From contig NZ_CP158374.1 of assembly GCF_040267705.1 (NCBI RefSeq), positions 1,240,001 through 1,304,000 on the forward strand: DNA of 64,000 nt. Direction: 5' to 3'. A program made the position numbers and the translations under genes. Positions 40,857-48,886 of this stretch are shown in pieces. The notes below the pieces were generated by a model. That model had not been told where the DNA came from. It worked only from the letters and a program-made list of their open reading frames with translations, and did not search any database. How positions within the stretch are numbered: the stretch's first letter is position 1; every line of letters begins with the position of its first letter. The stretch comes from Agromyces sp. G08B096. GTDB lineage: Bacteria > Actinomycetota > Actinomycetes > Actinomycetales > Microbacteriaceae.

Positions 40857-43835
40857 ATGAGGCCGAGAGTGTCAGCACAGACGCACGAACCGAGGACTTC
40901 GCGCCGTCGCGCGCCCATCGCCATCACGATCGGCGTCGTCGCCGTGCTCGTGATCGCCTTCTTCGTCTTCGCGGGGTTGTACGCCGACGTGCTCTGGTAC
41001 GACCAGCTCGGCTACCTCGGGGTGCTCACTACCGAGTGGGTCTCGCGCGTCGTGCTCTTCGTCATCGGGTTCCTCGCGATGGCGGTTCCGATCTGGGCGT
41101 CGATCCAGATCGCGTACCGCACGAGGCCGGTGTACGCGAAGCTGAACAGCCAGCTCGACCGCTATCAGGAGGTGTTCGAGCCGCTCCGCCGCCTCGCGAT
41201 GTACGGCATCCCGGCGATCCTCGGCATCTTCGCCGGCGTCGCGACGTCGACGCGGTGGGAGCTCACCCTCACCTGGCTGAACCGCACGCCGTTCGGCGAG
41301 ACCGACCCCCAGTTCGGCTTCGACATCGGGTTCTACGTCTTCGAGCTGCCGTTCTACCGGTCGGTCGTGGGCTTCGCCTCCGCCGTGGTGCTGCTCTCGG
41401 CGATCCTCGTCGTGGCGACGAACTACCTCTACGGCGCCATCCGGATCTCCGGCCGCGAGGTCGTCATCTCCAAGTCCGCGCGCATCCAGATCGCGGTGAC
41501 CGCGGGGCTGTACCTGCTGCTGCAGGCCGTCAGCATCTGGTTCGACCAGTACGCCACCGTCACCGAGCAGGGCTCGCTCATCACCGGTGCGGCCTACACC
41601 GACGTGAACGCCGTCATCCCGGGGCGGGGCATCCTCGCCGCCATCGCCGTCGGCGTCGCGATCCTGTTCTTCGTCACCGCCGTGATCGGCCGCTGGCGGC
41701 TGCCGCTCGTCGGCACCGCGCTCCTCATCGTCTCGAGCCTCATCATCGGCTCGCTGTACCCGTGGGTCGTGCAGCGCTTCCAGGTCGACCCGAGCGAGCG
41801 TGCGCTCGAGGAGCCCTACATCCAGCGCAACATCGACCTCACCCGCGACGCGTACGGCGTCGCGGACATCGAGGAGATCCCGTACGAGGCGAAGACAGAC
41901 GCCGAGCCCGGCGCGCTCCGCTCCGACGCGGAGACGACGGCCTCGATCCGCCTCATGGACCCGGCGATCATCAGCCCGGCGTTCAACCAGCTGCAGCAGT
42001 TCCGGCAGTACTACCAGTTCCCGAGCGACCTCGACGTCGACCGGTACGAGCTGGAGGACGGCAGCACGCAGGACACCATCGTCGCCATCCGCGACGTCGC
42101 GCTCGAGGGCCTCGGCGACGCGAACACCTGGTACAACTCGCACATCGTCTATACGCACGGCTACGGTCTCGTCGCCGCGGCGGGCAACCAGCGCTCGGCC
42201 GACGGACAGCCGGTGTTCCTGCAGTCGGGCATCCCGTCGACGGGTGCGCTCGGCGACTTCCAGCCGCGGGTCTACTTCGGCGAGAGCTCGCCCGATTACT
42301 CGATCGTGGGCGCGCCCGAGGGCGCCGACCCGGTCGAGCTCGACTACCCGGGCGGCTCCGACGGCGCCGACCAGACGCAGACCACGTTCGAGGGCGACGG
42401 CGGGCCGAAGCTCGACAACGCGTTCACGAAGCTGATCTACGCGCTGAAGTTCCAGTCCGAGCAGATCTTCCTCTCCGACGCGGTGACGACCGATTCGCAG
42501 ATCCTGTACGACCGCAACCCGCTCGACCGGGTGCGCAAGGTCGCGCCGTACCTCACCCTCGACTCCGACACGTATCCCTCGGTCGTCGACGGACGGATCG
42601 TCTGGATCGTCGACGGGTACACCCTGTCCGACCAGTACCCGTACTCCGACAAGGTGAGCATGAGCGAGGCGATCGCCGACAGCGACCTGCCGACCCCGAC
42701 GCTCGCGTTCGACGAGGTGAACTACATCCGCAACTCGGTGAAGGCCACGGTCGACGCCTACGACGGCTCGGTCACGCTGTACGCGTGGGATGAGCAGGAC
42801 CCGATCCTCGAGACCTGGCAGAAGGTCTTCCCGTCGACTCTGAAGCCGATGAGCGAGATGTCGGGCGAGCTGATGAGCCACGTGCGTTACCCGGCCGACC
42901 TGTTCAAGGTGCAGCGCGCGGTGCTCGGGCGCTACCACGTCGACCAGGCGGGCGCCTTCTACTCGCGCGAGGACGCGTGGACGACGCCGAAGGACCCGAC
43001 GGCGCCCGAGAGCAGCGCGCTGCTGCAGCCGCCGTACTACCTGACCATGCAGATGCCGGGCCAGGAGGCGCCGAGCTACTCGCTGTACTCCACGTTCATC
43101 CCCGAGGCTCGCGGCGCCCAGAGCCGCAACGTGCTGCGCGGGTACCTGGCGGTGGACTCCGATGCCGGTTCGGAGGCGGGCGTCCGTTCCGACGGCTACG
43201 GCAAGCTGCGCATGCTCGCCCTGCCGGAGGACGACAACGTCCCGGGTCCCGGTCAGGTGCAGAACACGTTCGACTCCGACCCGACCGTCGGACGCGAGCT
43301 GAACATCCTGCAGCAGGGCCAGTCGACCGTGACGAACGGCAACCTGCTGACGTTGCCCGTCGGCGGCGGCCTGCTCTACGTGCAGCCCGTGTACGTGCAG
43401 TCCTCGGGCGGCACCGCGTATCCGCTGCTGCAGAAGGTGCTCGTCGCCTTCGGCGATCAGATCGCCTTCCAGGACACGCTCGACCAGGCGCTCGACGTGC
43501 TGTTCGGCGGCGACTCGGGAGCTGCGGCCGGCGACCAGGAGGTCGAGCCGGGCACCGAGACCCCTGCACCGGACGGCGGCACCGGCGAGGGTGAGGGCGA
43601 GACCGAGCAGCCCACCGAGAACAGCGAGCTGCAGACGCTGCTGAACCGGGCCCAGCAGGCGCTCGAGAACAAGCAGGCCGCGCTGCAGGCCGGCGACTGG
43701 ACGGCGTACGGCGAGGCCGACGCGGAGCTCGCCGAGATCGTCTCGGAGCTCGTCGCGCTCGCCGGTGAGGACGGGGCGAGCACGGGCACGCCGTCGACCC
43801 AGACGCCGTCCACCGAGGCGCCGAGCGCCGGCTGA
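40857..43835 (+). CDS. UPF0182 family large membrane protein
   Basis: 992 residues from ATG 40857; GTG 40869 (VSAQTHEP) has a better-placed purine stretch and is an alternative. Seven membrane helices in the first ~320 residues with hallmark YADVLWYDQLGYLGVLTTEW and IGFYVFELPFYRSVVGF, then a large extracytoplasmic domain (YNSHIVYTHGYGLVAA, GGPKLDNAFTKLIYALKF, WFPSTLKPMSEM-like) and a Glu/Thr/Pro-rich tail containing a short coiled coil. COG1615 proteins are found across actinobacteria and have no settled function. The stop overlaps the next gene start (TGATG). Confidence 0.9.
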   Translation: MRPRVSAQTHEPRTSRRRAPIAITIGVVAVLVIAFFVFAGLYADVLWYDQLGYLGVLTTEWVSRVVLFVIGFLAMAVPIWASIQIAYRTRPVYAKLNSQLDRYQEVFEPLRRLAMYGIPAILGIFAGVATSTRWELTLTWLNRTPFGETDPQFGFDIGFYVFELPFYRSVVGFASAVVLLSAILVVATNYLYGAIRISGREVVISKSARIQIAVTAGLYLLLQAVSIWFDQYATVTEQGSLITGAAYTDVNAVIPGRGILAAIAVGVAILFFVTAVIGRWRLPLVGTALLIVSSLIIGSLYPWVVQRFQVDPSERALEEPYIQRNIDLTRDAYGVADIEEIPYEAKTDAEPGALRSDAETTASIRLMDPAIISPAFNQLQQFRQYYQFPSDLDVDRYELEDGSTQDTIVAIRDVALEGLGDANTWYNSHIVYTHGYGLVAAAGNQRSADGQPVFLQSGIPSTGALGDFQPRVYFGESSPDYSIVGAPEGADPVELDYPGGSDGADQTQTTFEGDGGPKLDNAFTKLIYALKFQSEQIFLSDAVTTDSQILYDRNPLDRVRKVAPYLTLDSDTYPSVVDGRIVWIVDGYTLSDQYPYSDKVSMSEAIADSDLPTPTLAFDEVNYIRNSVKATVDAYDGSVTLYAWDEQDPILETWQKVFPSTLKPMSEMSGELMSHVRYPADLFKVQRAVLGRYHVDQAGAFYSREDAWTTPKDPTAPESSALLQPPYYLTMQMPGQEAPSYSLYSTFIPEARGAQSRNVLRGYLAVDSDAGSEAGVRSDGYGKLRMLALPEDDNVPGPGQVQNTFDSDPTVGRELNILQQGQSTVTNGNLLTLPVGGGLLYVQPVYVQSSGGTAYPLLQKVLVAFGDQIAFQDTLDQALDVLFGGDSGAAAGDQEVEPGTETPAPDGGTGEGEGETEQPTENSELQTLLNRAQQALENKQAALQAGDWTAYGEADAELAEIVSELVALAGEDGASTGTPSTQTPSTEAPSAG

Positions 43836-44764
43836 TGGCCGACGTCGACGTACGCAGCGGTGAGTGGCTCGATGACAATCGGGCCAACTGGGACGAACGC
43901 GTGCCGGTGCACGTCGGCTCGGAGTTCTACGACCGGTCGACGCTGCGCGCCGGCGGCAGCCAGCTCGATCCGATCGCCGCGGCCGGCGTCGCCCGCCTCT
44001 TCCCAGAGGGCCTCGACGCCGTGCGGGTGCTGCATCTGCAGTGCCACTTCGGCTCGGACACGCTCTCGCTCGCGAACCTGGGCGCGGAGGTCATCGGCCT
44101 CGACTTCTCGGTGCCGGCGATCGAGGAGGCCAGGCGCATGGCCGACGAGCTCGGTCTCAGCCGGCGGGCGCGGTTCATCGAGGGCAACGTCTACGACGCC
44201 CGCCGGCTGCTGCCTGAGCCCGAGTCGTTCGACCTCGTGTTCGTCACCTGGGGCACCATCACGTGGCTGCCGGATGTCGCGGAGTGGGCGAAGATCGTCG
44301 CCTGGTTCCTGAAGCCGGGCGGGCGGCTCTATTTCGCCGACGCGCACCCGACGGCGTGGATGTTCGACTACGCGGACGAGCCCGATTCGGAGGCGGGCGC
44401 GCCGGCCTCCGATGTGCCGGCGGATGAACCGGCCGCATCGCTGCCGGTGGTGAAGTACCCGTACGGGGAGATCGGCGCCGACATCCTCGAGGATCCCGCC
44501 GACTACGCCGACCCTGACGCGGTCCTCCAGCACGCGCGCACGTGGGAGTGGGCGCATCCGCTCAGCCAGACCATGGGGGCGCTCCGCGACGCCGGGCTCG
44601 TGATCGAGGAGTTCGAGGAGCACTACCGGCTGCCGTGGCGGATCTTCCCGCAGACGGTGCCGCTCGGCGAGGGCATGTTCGGCTGGCCCGATCGCCGGTG
44701 GATCCCGCTCGCGGCGGAGATCGTGGCAGTGCACCGGCCGGAGACGGCCCGGCGGGACGCGTAG
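43835..44764 (+). CDS. Class I SAM-dependent methyltransferase
   Basis: 309 residues; ATG overlaps the UPF0182 stop by one base, so the two are cotranslated. Motif I is VRVLHLQCHFGSDTLSLANLGAEVIGLDFS (methyl donor site), followed by VFVTWGTITWLPD and LKPGGRLYFADAHP, which fit the methyltransferase-11/25 type. A ~60-residue insertion rich in Asp, Glu, Ala and Pro sits near residues 175-205. The substrate cannot be inferred; there is no biosynthetic context. Confidence 0.85.
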   Translation: MADVDVRSGEWLDDNRANWDERVPVHVGSEFYDRSTLRAGGSQLDPIAAAGVARLFPEGLDAVRVLHLQCHFGSDTLSLANLGAEVIGLDFSVPAIEEARRMADELGLSRRARFIEGNVYDARRLLPEPESFDLVFVTWGTITWLPDVAEWAKIVAWFLKPGGRLYFADAHPTAWMFDYADEPDSEAGAPASDVPADEPAASLPVVKYPYGEIGADILEDPADYADPDAVLQHARTWEWAHPLSQTMGALRDAGLVIEEFEEHYRLPWRIFPQTVPLGEGMFGWPDRRWIPLAAEIVAVHRPETARRDA

Positions 44765-44798
44765 CCCGCCGCGCCGTCTCGTCCGGCACCGCGCGCGA

Positions 44799-44845
44799 CG
44801 GCCGGTCGCCGTGCGGCGACCGGCCGCCGTGCGGCGACCGGCCGC
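44799..44845. terminator. Bidirectional terminator with duplicated right arm
   Basis: A 12-bp stem (44799-44810 with 44815-44826, loop GTGC) lies between the convergent methyltransferase and chitinase genes. An 18-bp unit containing the loop and right arm is then repeated (44808-44825 and 44826-44843), so the left arm could pair with either copy. Confidence 0.8.
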
Positions 44846-44852
44846 TCCGTCC

Positions 44853-46232
44853 TCAGTCGAGCGGGCCGGGCGCGGCGCCGCGAAGCGTGTCGCCCAGGGT
44901 GTCGCCCAGTTCGTTGCGCCAGTCGCCCGAGACATCCCACCACATGGCGCCGCCGTAGCCCTCGCTCGCGACCCACTCGGCCTTCGCCTCCACCGATGCC
45001 GGCGTATCGAGGCTCCACCATTCGCCGGTGGCGGCGTCGTAGCGCCAGGCGGCTCCGACCTCGGCGTCGAAGAACTCCTCACCGACGTCGCGGAGCTGGA
45101 AGTACGGCTTCGTGCCGATCGAGGCGGTCGCGGGCTGCCACGCCTCGGCGCCGTTCTCGACACCCGTCCAGCCCTGGCCGTACGCGGCGAGTCCGGCGTT
45201 CAGCTGCTCGGGGCGTGCCCCGGCGGCGAGGAACGCCTCCACGGAGTTGTCGAGCGCGAGTCCCCAGTTCTGCGTGCCGTCGGGGTGGAGGTTGCCCTGG
45301 TGGCCGGTCAGGTTCGGCACCCAGCCGCCGTGGTAGTCGTAGCCCTGCACGTTGAGGAAGTCGACGGCGGCGAACAGGCGCGGGTCGAGCCATCCGCCCG
45401 CATCGCGGTTCCACCCGCCCGCCGGCGCGAACGCGGTGAGCAGGTAGTCCTCGCCCGTCTCGGCGCCGAGCGCGTCGAGCTGGGCGCGGAACTCCTCCAT
45501 GAGCGCGAGGAAACGCTCGGCGTCGTCGGGGGAGGCATTCGGGGTCTCGCCGCCGCGCACCGGCCACTCCCAGTCGACGTCGATGCCGTCGAAGATGCCG
45601 GCTGCGGCGCCCTGGCCGCCCTTGCCGTCGATCACCGGCAGGTTGCCGCGGAGGTAGAGGTCGATGCAGCTCTCGACGAGCGCGGCGCGGCGTTCGGGCG
45701 TCGCCGTGGCCTCGGAGAAGTGGTCGGACCAGGTCCAGCCGCCGAGCGAGATGAGGATCTTCGTGTCGGGGCTGACCTCCTTCAGCTTCCGCAGCTGGTT
45801 GAAGTTGCCCGACAGCCGGTCCTTCGGCTTGTCGTGCTTGCCGTCGACGGAGTCCTGCTTCGAGACGAGCCGCAGGTAGTCGTTGAACGCGTCGCCCTCG
45901 CCGGGCTGGGTGGTGATGTCGCAGGTGAGGTCGGCCGTCACGTTGCCGAAGGCGTAGTTCAGGTGCGTGAGGTCGTCGAGCGCGCCGGTGCGCAGGAGGT
46001 CGGCGACCTGGTAGTCGCGCGTGACCGGGGAGTCGGCCATGAGGTAGCCGACGGCGCGGTAGCCGTTGATGTCGCTCGGTCCCGCGACGGGCGCGGGCTT
46101 CTTGCCCGCCGCGACGGCAGCTTCGCCGGGGGAGCCGGGTGCCGCGATGGCCGGTGCGGCGAGCGAGACGCTCGCGATGGCCGCCGTCGCGACGGCGAGG
46201 GATGCCCCTCGGAGCACGTGTCTGAACCTCAT
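44853..46232 (-). CDS. Secreted chitinase, glycoside hydrolase family 18
   Basis: 459 residues from ATG 46232, which has a GAGGA ribosome site five bases upstream; ATG 46244 would add four residues and lacks such a site. Signal peptide to about residue 31 (AAPAIAA). The GH18 barrel shows INGYRAVGYLMAD, NYAFGNV, KILISLGGWTWSDHF (substrate Ser-Gly-Gly strand) and the catalytic DGIDVDWEW, DxxDxDxE with Glu222 as acid. Late barrel motifs FLNVQGYDYHGGW and YGGAMWWDVSGDW (Trp platform) are present. Hydrolyses chitin or related beta-1,4-GlcNAc polymers outside the cell. No carbohydrate-binding module. Confidence 0.92.
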   Translation of the reverse strand: MRFRHVLRGASLAVATAAIASVSLAAPAIAAPGSPGEAAVAAGKKPAPVAGPSDINGYRAVGYLMADSPVTRDYQVADLLRTGALDDLTHLNYAFGNVTADLTCDITTQPGEGDAFNDYLRLVSKQDSVDGKHDKPKDRLSGNFNQLRKLKEVSPDTKILISLGGWTWSDHFSEATATPERRAALVESCIDLYLRGNLPVIDGKGGQGAAAGIFDGIDVDWEWPVRGGETPNASPDDAERFLALMEEFRAQLDALGAETGEDYLLTAFAPAGGWNRDAGGWLDPRLFAAVDFLNVQGYDYHGGWVPNLTGHQGNLHPDGTQNWGLALDNSVEAFLAAGARPEQLNAGLAAYGQGWTGVENGAEAWQPATASIGTKPYFQLRDVGEEFFDAEVGAAWRYDAATGEWWSLDTPASVEAKAEWVASEGYGGAMWWDVSGDWRNELGDTLGDTLRGAAPGPLD

Positions 46233-46523
46233 CTGGATCCTCATCGATCGGGCCCGCCGGGCGGGCGATGGTCGTGGTGATCGGACGGTAGCAACGCGCA
46301 GTCGAGTATGGAAGGAGTCCTAACGAATAGTTCGGAAGCGTGCATCGAAGCGCGGTTCGGATGTCGCGAACCTCCAGCTGATCGCGGGAGGTGTGCACGA
46401 GCTGCAACGGCGCTGCGATGGCGGGGAGCCACGCGCAACCGGGGAGCGCACGGTCCTCGTGCCTCCGGATTCCCCCTGCACGCCGCTCTCGAATAACCGT
46501 GCTCGCTGGCTCCCGGCGCTCGA
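46233..46523. other. Gene-free interval between chitinase and tRNA promoter
   Basis: About 290 bp without a convincing coding region. It must hold the chitinase promoter, but I find no strong -10/-35 pair. Features seen: a GGCCCGCCGGGCGGGC-like GC block close to the gene, AGGAGTCCT (a 9-bp near palindrome) and CGAA-TAG-TTCG (46324-46334), which could be operators. Nothing further can be supported. Confidence 0.4.
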
Positions 46524-46553
46524 TTCGACGTCGCCCGAAACGCATGCTAGAGT
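46524..46553 (+). promoter_or_regulatory. Promoter of the initiator tRNA gene
   Basis: -35-like TTCGAC (46524-46529), 18-bp spacer, -10 TAGAGT (46548-46553), 12 bp before the mature tRNA 5' end. Confidence 0.65.
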
Positions 46554-46565
46554 CTTCTCTTGTGC

Positions 46566-46642
46566 CGCGGGGTGGAGCAGTTCGGTAGCTCGCTGGGCTC
46601 ATAACCCAGAGGTCGTAGGTTCAAATCCTGCCCCCGCAACCA
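46566..46642 (+). tRNA. Initiator tRNA-fMet (CAT)
   Basis: 77-nt cloverleaf with CCA encoded. Acceptor arms CGCGGGG and CCCCGCA give the unpaired C1-A72 that marks an initiator; the anticodon stem has the three diagnostic G-C pairs around loop CTCATAA. D loop AGTTCGGTA and T loop TTCAAAT are regular. It has its own promoter and terminator. Confidence 0.97.
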
Positions 46643-46645
46643 ACG

Positions 46646-46682
46646 AGGCCCCCGAGATCATCGATCTCGGGGGCCTTTCTTC
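46646..46682. terminator. Rho-independent terminator after tRNA-fMet
   Basis: Perfect 13-bp stem (46646-46658 with 46664-46676), 5-nt loop CATCG, followed by TTTCTTCG. It also serves the convergent oxidoreductase gene. Confidence 0.92.
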
Positions 46683-46716
46683 GTCTCCGGTCGATGCGCT
46701 CCAGCTTCCGCGGGCG

Positions 46717-47607
46717 CTACGCGGCGGCCGCGGCGTCAGGCCCGGGTCGTCTCACTGACTCGAAGATGCGCGCGAAGCCCTCAAGGCCGTGTCCGGCGTC
46801 GCGCTGGCGCGCGATGAGGGACTGCACCATGGCGAGCGGTTCGGACCCCACGCCGGCTGCGGCTGCGGCCTCGACCAACTTCGACAGGTCGGAGAAGTCG
46901 AGGCTCTGCTGACCCGGGACCGTGTAGTCGCCGCCGTCGATGACCCGGCCGAATCCTTCGAGCTCGTGCGCCATCGCCGACAGCCACCCGGCAGAACGTT
47001 CGGCGAACGCGGTGGCGGAGACACCTGCGGTCGCGACCAGCGCCGCCCCCTGCATGTAGCCGGCGAACATCACGTACATCGCCGAGAGCAGGGCGATGTC
47101 GTAGAGCGACGCGAGGCCGGGGTCATCCCCGAGGTGGCTGCTCGTTCCCCACCGGTCGAAGACCTCCCGATACCGCTCGAACGCGTCGCGGTCGCCGCTG
47201 TAGAGGATCTCGCTGCCGGGGCCGCCGATCATCGACGGGACCGCCATGATGCCGCCGTCGAGCGACGTGAAGCCGCCGGCCTGCGCCCACCGGCCGAGCT
47301 CGCGGGCCTGGTCGGGCGAGGTCGTCGTCAGATTCACCAGCACGCGGCCGCGCAGGCGGTCGACGATCGGGTCGAGCGTCTCGTGCACCGAATCGTGGTC
47401 GAACAGGCAGACGACGACGAGTTCCGAGGCGTCGATCGCGGCGGCCGCGCTCGACACCTCGAGGACTCCCGCCTCGACGAGCCGATCGGCCCGGCCGGGG
47501 GTGCGGTTCCACACCGTGAGCGGGTGGCCGGCGTCGAGCAGGGCGGTCACGAGGGCGCGCCCCATCTCGCCGAGACCGAGGATGCTGACGGTGATGGGAT
47601 GACTCAT
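46717..47607 (-). CDS. NAD(P)-dependent oxidoreductase, imine reductase/beta-hydroxyacid dehydrogenase-like
   Basis: 296 residues from ATG 47607, with AGG ribosome site in GAAAGG upstream. Rossmann GLGEMGRALVTALLDAGHPLTVWNRTPGRAD; the Arg after WN favours NADPH. The block LVNLTTTSPDQARELGRWAQAGGFTSLDGGIMAVPSMIGGPGSEILYSG is the signature of the imine reductase (IRED) branch rather than classical 6-phosphogluconate enzymes. The C-terminal helices include YDIALLSAMYVMFAGYMQG and VIDGGDY. Natural substrate unknown. Divergent from a MarR-linked SDR operon with a 185-bp shared intergenic region. Confidence 0.82.
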   Translation of the reverse strand: MSHPITVSILGLGEMGRALVTALLDAGHPLTVWNRTPGRADRLVEAGVLEVSSAAAAIDASELVVVCLFDHDSVHETLDPIVDRLRGRVLVNLTTTSPDQARELGRWAQAGGFTSLDGGIMAVPSMIGGPGSEILYSGDRDAFERYREVFDRWGTSSHLGDDPGLASLYDIALLSAMYVMFAGYMQGAALVATAGVSATAFAERSAGWLSAMAHELEGFGRVIDGGDYTVPGQQSLDFSDLSKLVEAAAAAGVGSEPLAMVQSLIARQRDAGHGLEGFARIFESVRRPGPDAAAAA

Positions 47608-47771
47608 GCCGGTGCCTTTCATTGGGGAGAACCTCGCTGGGCGACATCCGTTCTCGTCGCCACCAGCATGCTGGCGGCCCACAGTGGAACCCGCAAGTAC
47701 CCACTATTTCGTTCGATACATACCAACTGGGAAGTATTGGGTGCGCGGCCGCTGCGGGTGGGCAGGAGTGA

Positions 47772-47784
47772 TTTAGCGGCTAAA
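47772..47784 (+). promoter_or_regulatory. Operator-like inverted repeat TTTAGC-G-GCTAAA
   Basis: Perfect 6-bp arms with a one-base centre; the right arm overlaps the -10 (TAAACT) of the SDR/MarR operon. It sits where a MarR repressor would block RNA polymerase; the operon's second gene encodes a MarR protein. Confidence 0.65.
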
Positions 47785-47786
47785 CT
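47781..47786 (+). promoter_or_regulatory. -10 element of leaderless SDR/MarR operon promoter
   Basis: TAAACT, six bases (ACAGGC), then GTG 47793. Confidence 0.65.
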
Positions 47787-47792
47787 ACAGGC

Positions 47793-48425
47793 GTGACGAC
47801 CATCGCCCTCTTCGGCGCGACCGGCAAGACCGGCCGCCGCATGCTCCGCCGCGCCCTCGACGCCGGCTACGACGTCCGCGCGCTCGTGCGGAACCCCGAC
47901 GCGCTCGACGTGCAGCACGAGCGCCTCACCGTCATCCGCGGCGACGTGCTCGACCCCGCCGCGGTCGACTCCACCGTCGGGGGCTCCGACGTCGTGCTGA
48001 GCCTGTTCGGCCAGGTGAAGGGTTCGCCGAAGACGCTGCAGGCCGACGGCACGCGCAACATCGTCGCCTCGATGCGGGCGCGCGGCGTGCGCCGAATCGT
48101 GACCCTGTCAGGCGGCGGGCTCCGCGCCGAGGAGGACCGGCCCAAGGCGCCCGATCACGTCATGCGGTTCCTGCTGAAGACGATGGCCGGCCACGTGCTC
48201 GCCGACGCGGAGGCGCATCTCGACGTGCTGCGCGCGAGCGGCCTCGACTGGACCGTCGTGCGCGGGCCCCGGCTCCTCGAGACGCCGGGGGCGGGCACCT
48301 ACCGGGTGGGCTGGGTCGGCGTCGGCACCGGCATGCAGATCAGCCGCGACGACCTGGCCGACTTCATCCTGACCCAGGTCGACGACGACCGGTTCATCCA
48401 CCGGATGCCGTTCGTGAGCGCCTGA
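47793..48425 (+). CDS. NAD(P)H-binding atypical SDR oxidoreductase
   Basis: 210 residues, GTG start. Glycine motif ALFGATGKTGRRMLRRALDAGYDVRALVRNP at the N-terminus and later DVVLSLFGQ and RRIVTLSGGGLR mark an NmrA/BVR-B-like atypical short-chain dehydrogenase; the Arg pair favours NADPH. Such proteins act as redox sensors or quinone/flavin reductases. It is the first gene of a three-gene overlapping operon with marR and an NmrA-type gene, under a palindrome-covered promoter. Confidence 0.83.
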   Translation: MTTIALFGATGKTGRRMLRRALDAGYDVRALVRNPDALDVQHERLTVIRGDVLDPAAVDSTVGGSDVVLSLFGQVKGSPKTLQADGTRNIVASMRARGVRRIVTLSGGGLRAEEDRPKAPDHVMRFLLKTMAGHVLADAEAHLDVLRASGLDWTVVRGPRLLETPGAGTYRVGWVGVGTGMQISRDDLADFILTQVDDDRFIHRMPFVSA

Positions 48426-48886
48426 TGACCGGCGGAGGGCAGCAGGAGGACGCCGCCCGCCGCGCGAACGCCGCGCGGGTGCTGGAGTCGGTGACCCTCC
48501 TCGGCCGGGCGATCGCGGCGGAGCGGCGCACGCCGTTCGAGGGATTGACGCTCACCCGCTCCCAGCTCGAGACGCTGTTCCTGCTCGCCCACAGCGCTGC
48601 GCCGCTGACCCCCGGCCGAGTCGCCGATCGGCTCGGGATCACGCCGGGTGCGGTGACGCAGCTCGTCGACGGACTGAAGGCCGAGGGCCTCGTCGAGACC
48701 GACCGGCATCCCGACGATGCGCGGTCGCGCGTGCTGCGACTCACCGCGGGTGCCGCGCAGCAGGTCGAGCGCTTCGAGGCCGACACGACCACCCGGCTCC
48801 TGCCGGTGTTCGAACAGCTGAGCGACGATGAACTCGACCAGCTCGCGCGCCTCCTGCGCGCGCTGACCGACGAGGAGCCGGCATGA
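48425..48886 (+). CDS. MarR family transcriptional regulator
   Basis: 153 residues. Start overlaps the SDR stop (TGATG) and the end overlaps the next gene (ATGA). Winged-helix core: LTLTRSQLETLFLLAHSAAPLTPGRVADRLGITPGAVTQLVDGLKAEGLVETDRHPDDARSRVLRLT with the DxRSR wing that contacts DNA. Dimerisation helices at both ends. It probably represses its own operon through the TTTAGC-G-GCTAAA site and is released by a phenolic or redox ligand; this is inference from position. Confidence 0.92.
   Translation: MTGGGQQEDAARRANAARVLESVTLLGRAIAAERRTPFEGLTLTRSQLETLFLLAHSAAPLTPGRVADRLGITPGAVTQLVDGLKAEGLVETDRHPDDARSRVLRLTAGAAQQVERFEADTTTRLLPVFEQLSDDELDQLARLLRALTDEEPA

Noticed and set aside
41000..43000. Antisense frame of 688 codons opposite the UPF0182 gene
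   Set aside because: Asp/Arg/Val-rich mirror of the membrane protein with no motif.
46324..46334. CGAA-TAG-TTCG dyad upstream of the chitinase as a LacI-type operator
   Set aside because: Arms are only four bases and no aligned promoter could be found; kept only as a remark in the interval description.
46393..46758. 121-codon open frame running through the tRNA-fMet gene
   Set aside because: Chance frame across promoter, tRNA and terminator; no ribosome site or recognisable protein.
47723..47740. CCAA-N10-TTGG dyad as an operator for the IRED gene
   Set aside because: Too short to separate from chance; mentioned only as a weak second site.
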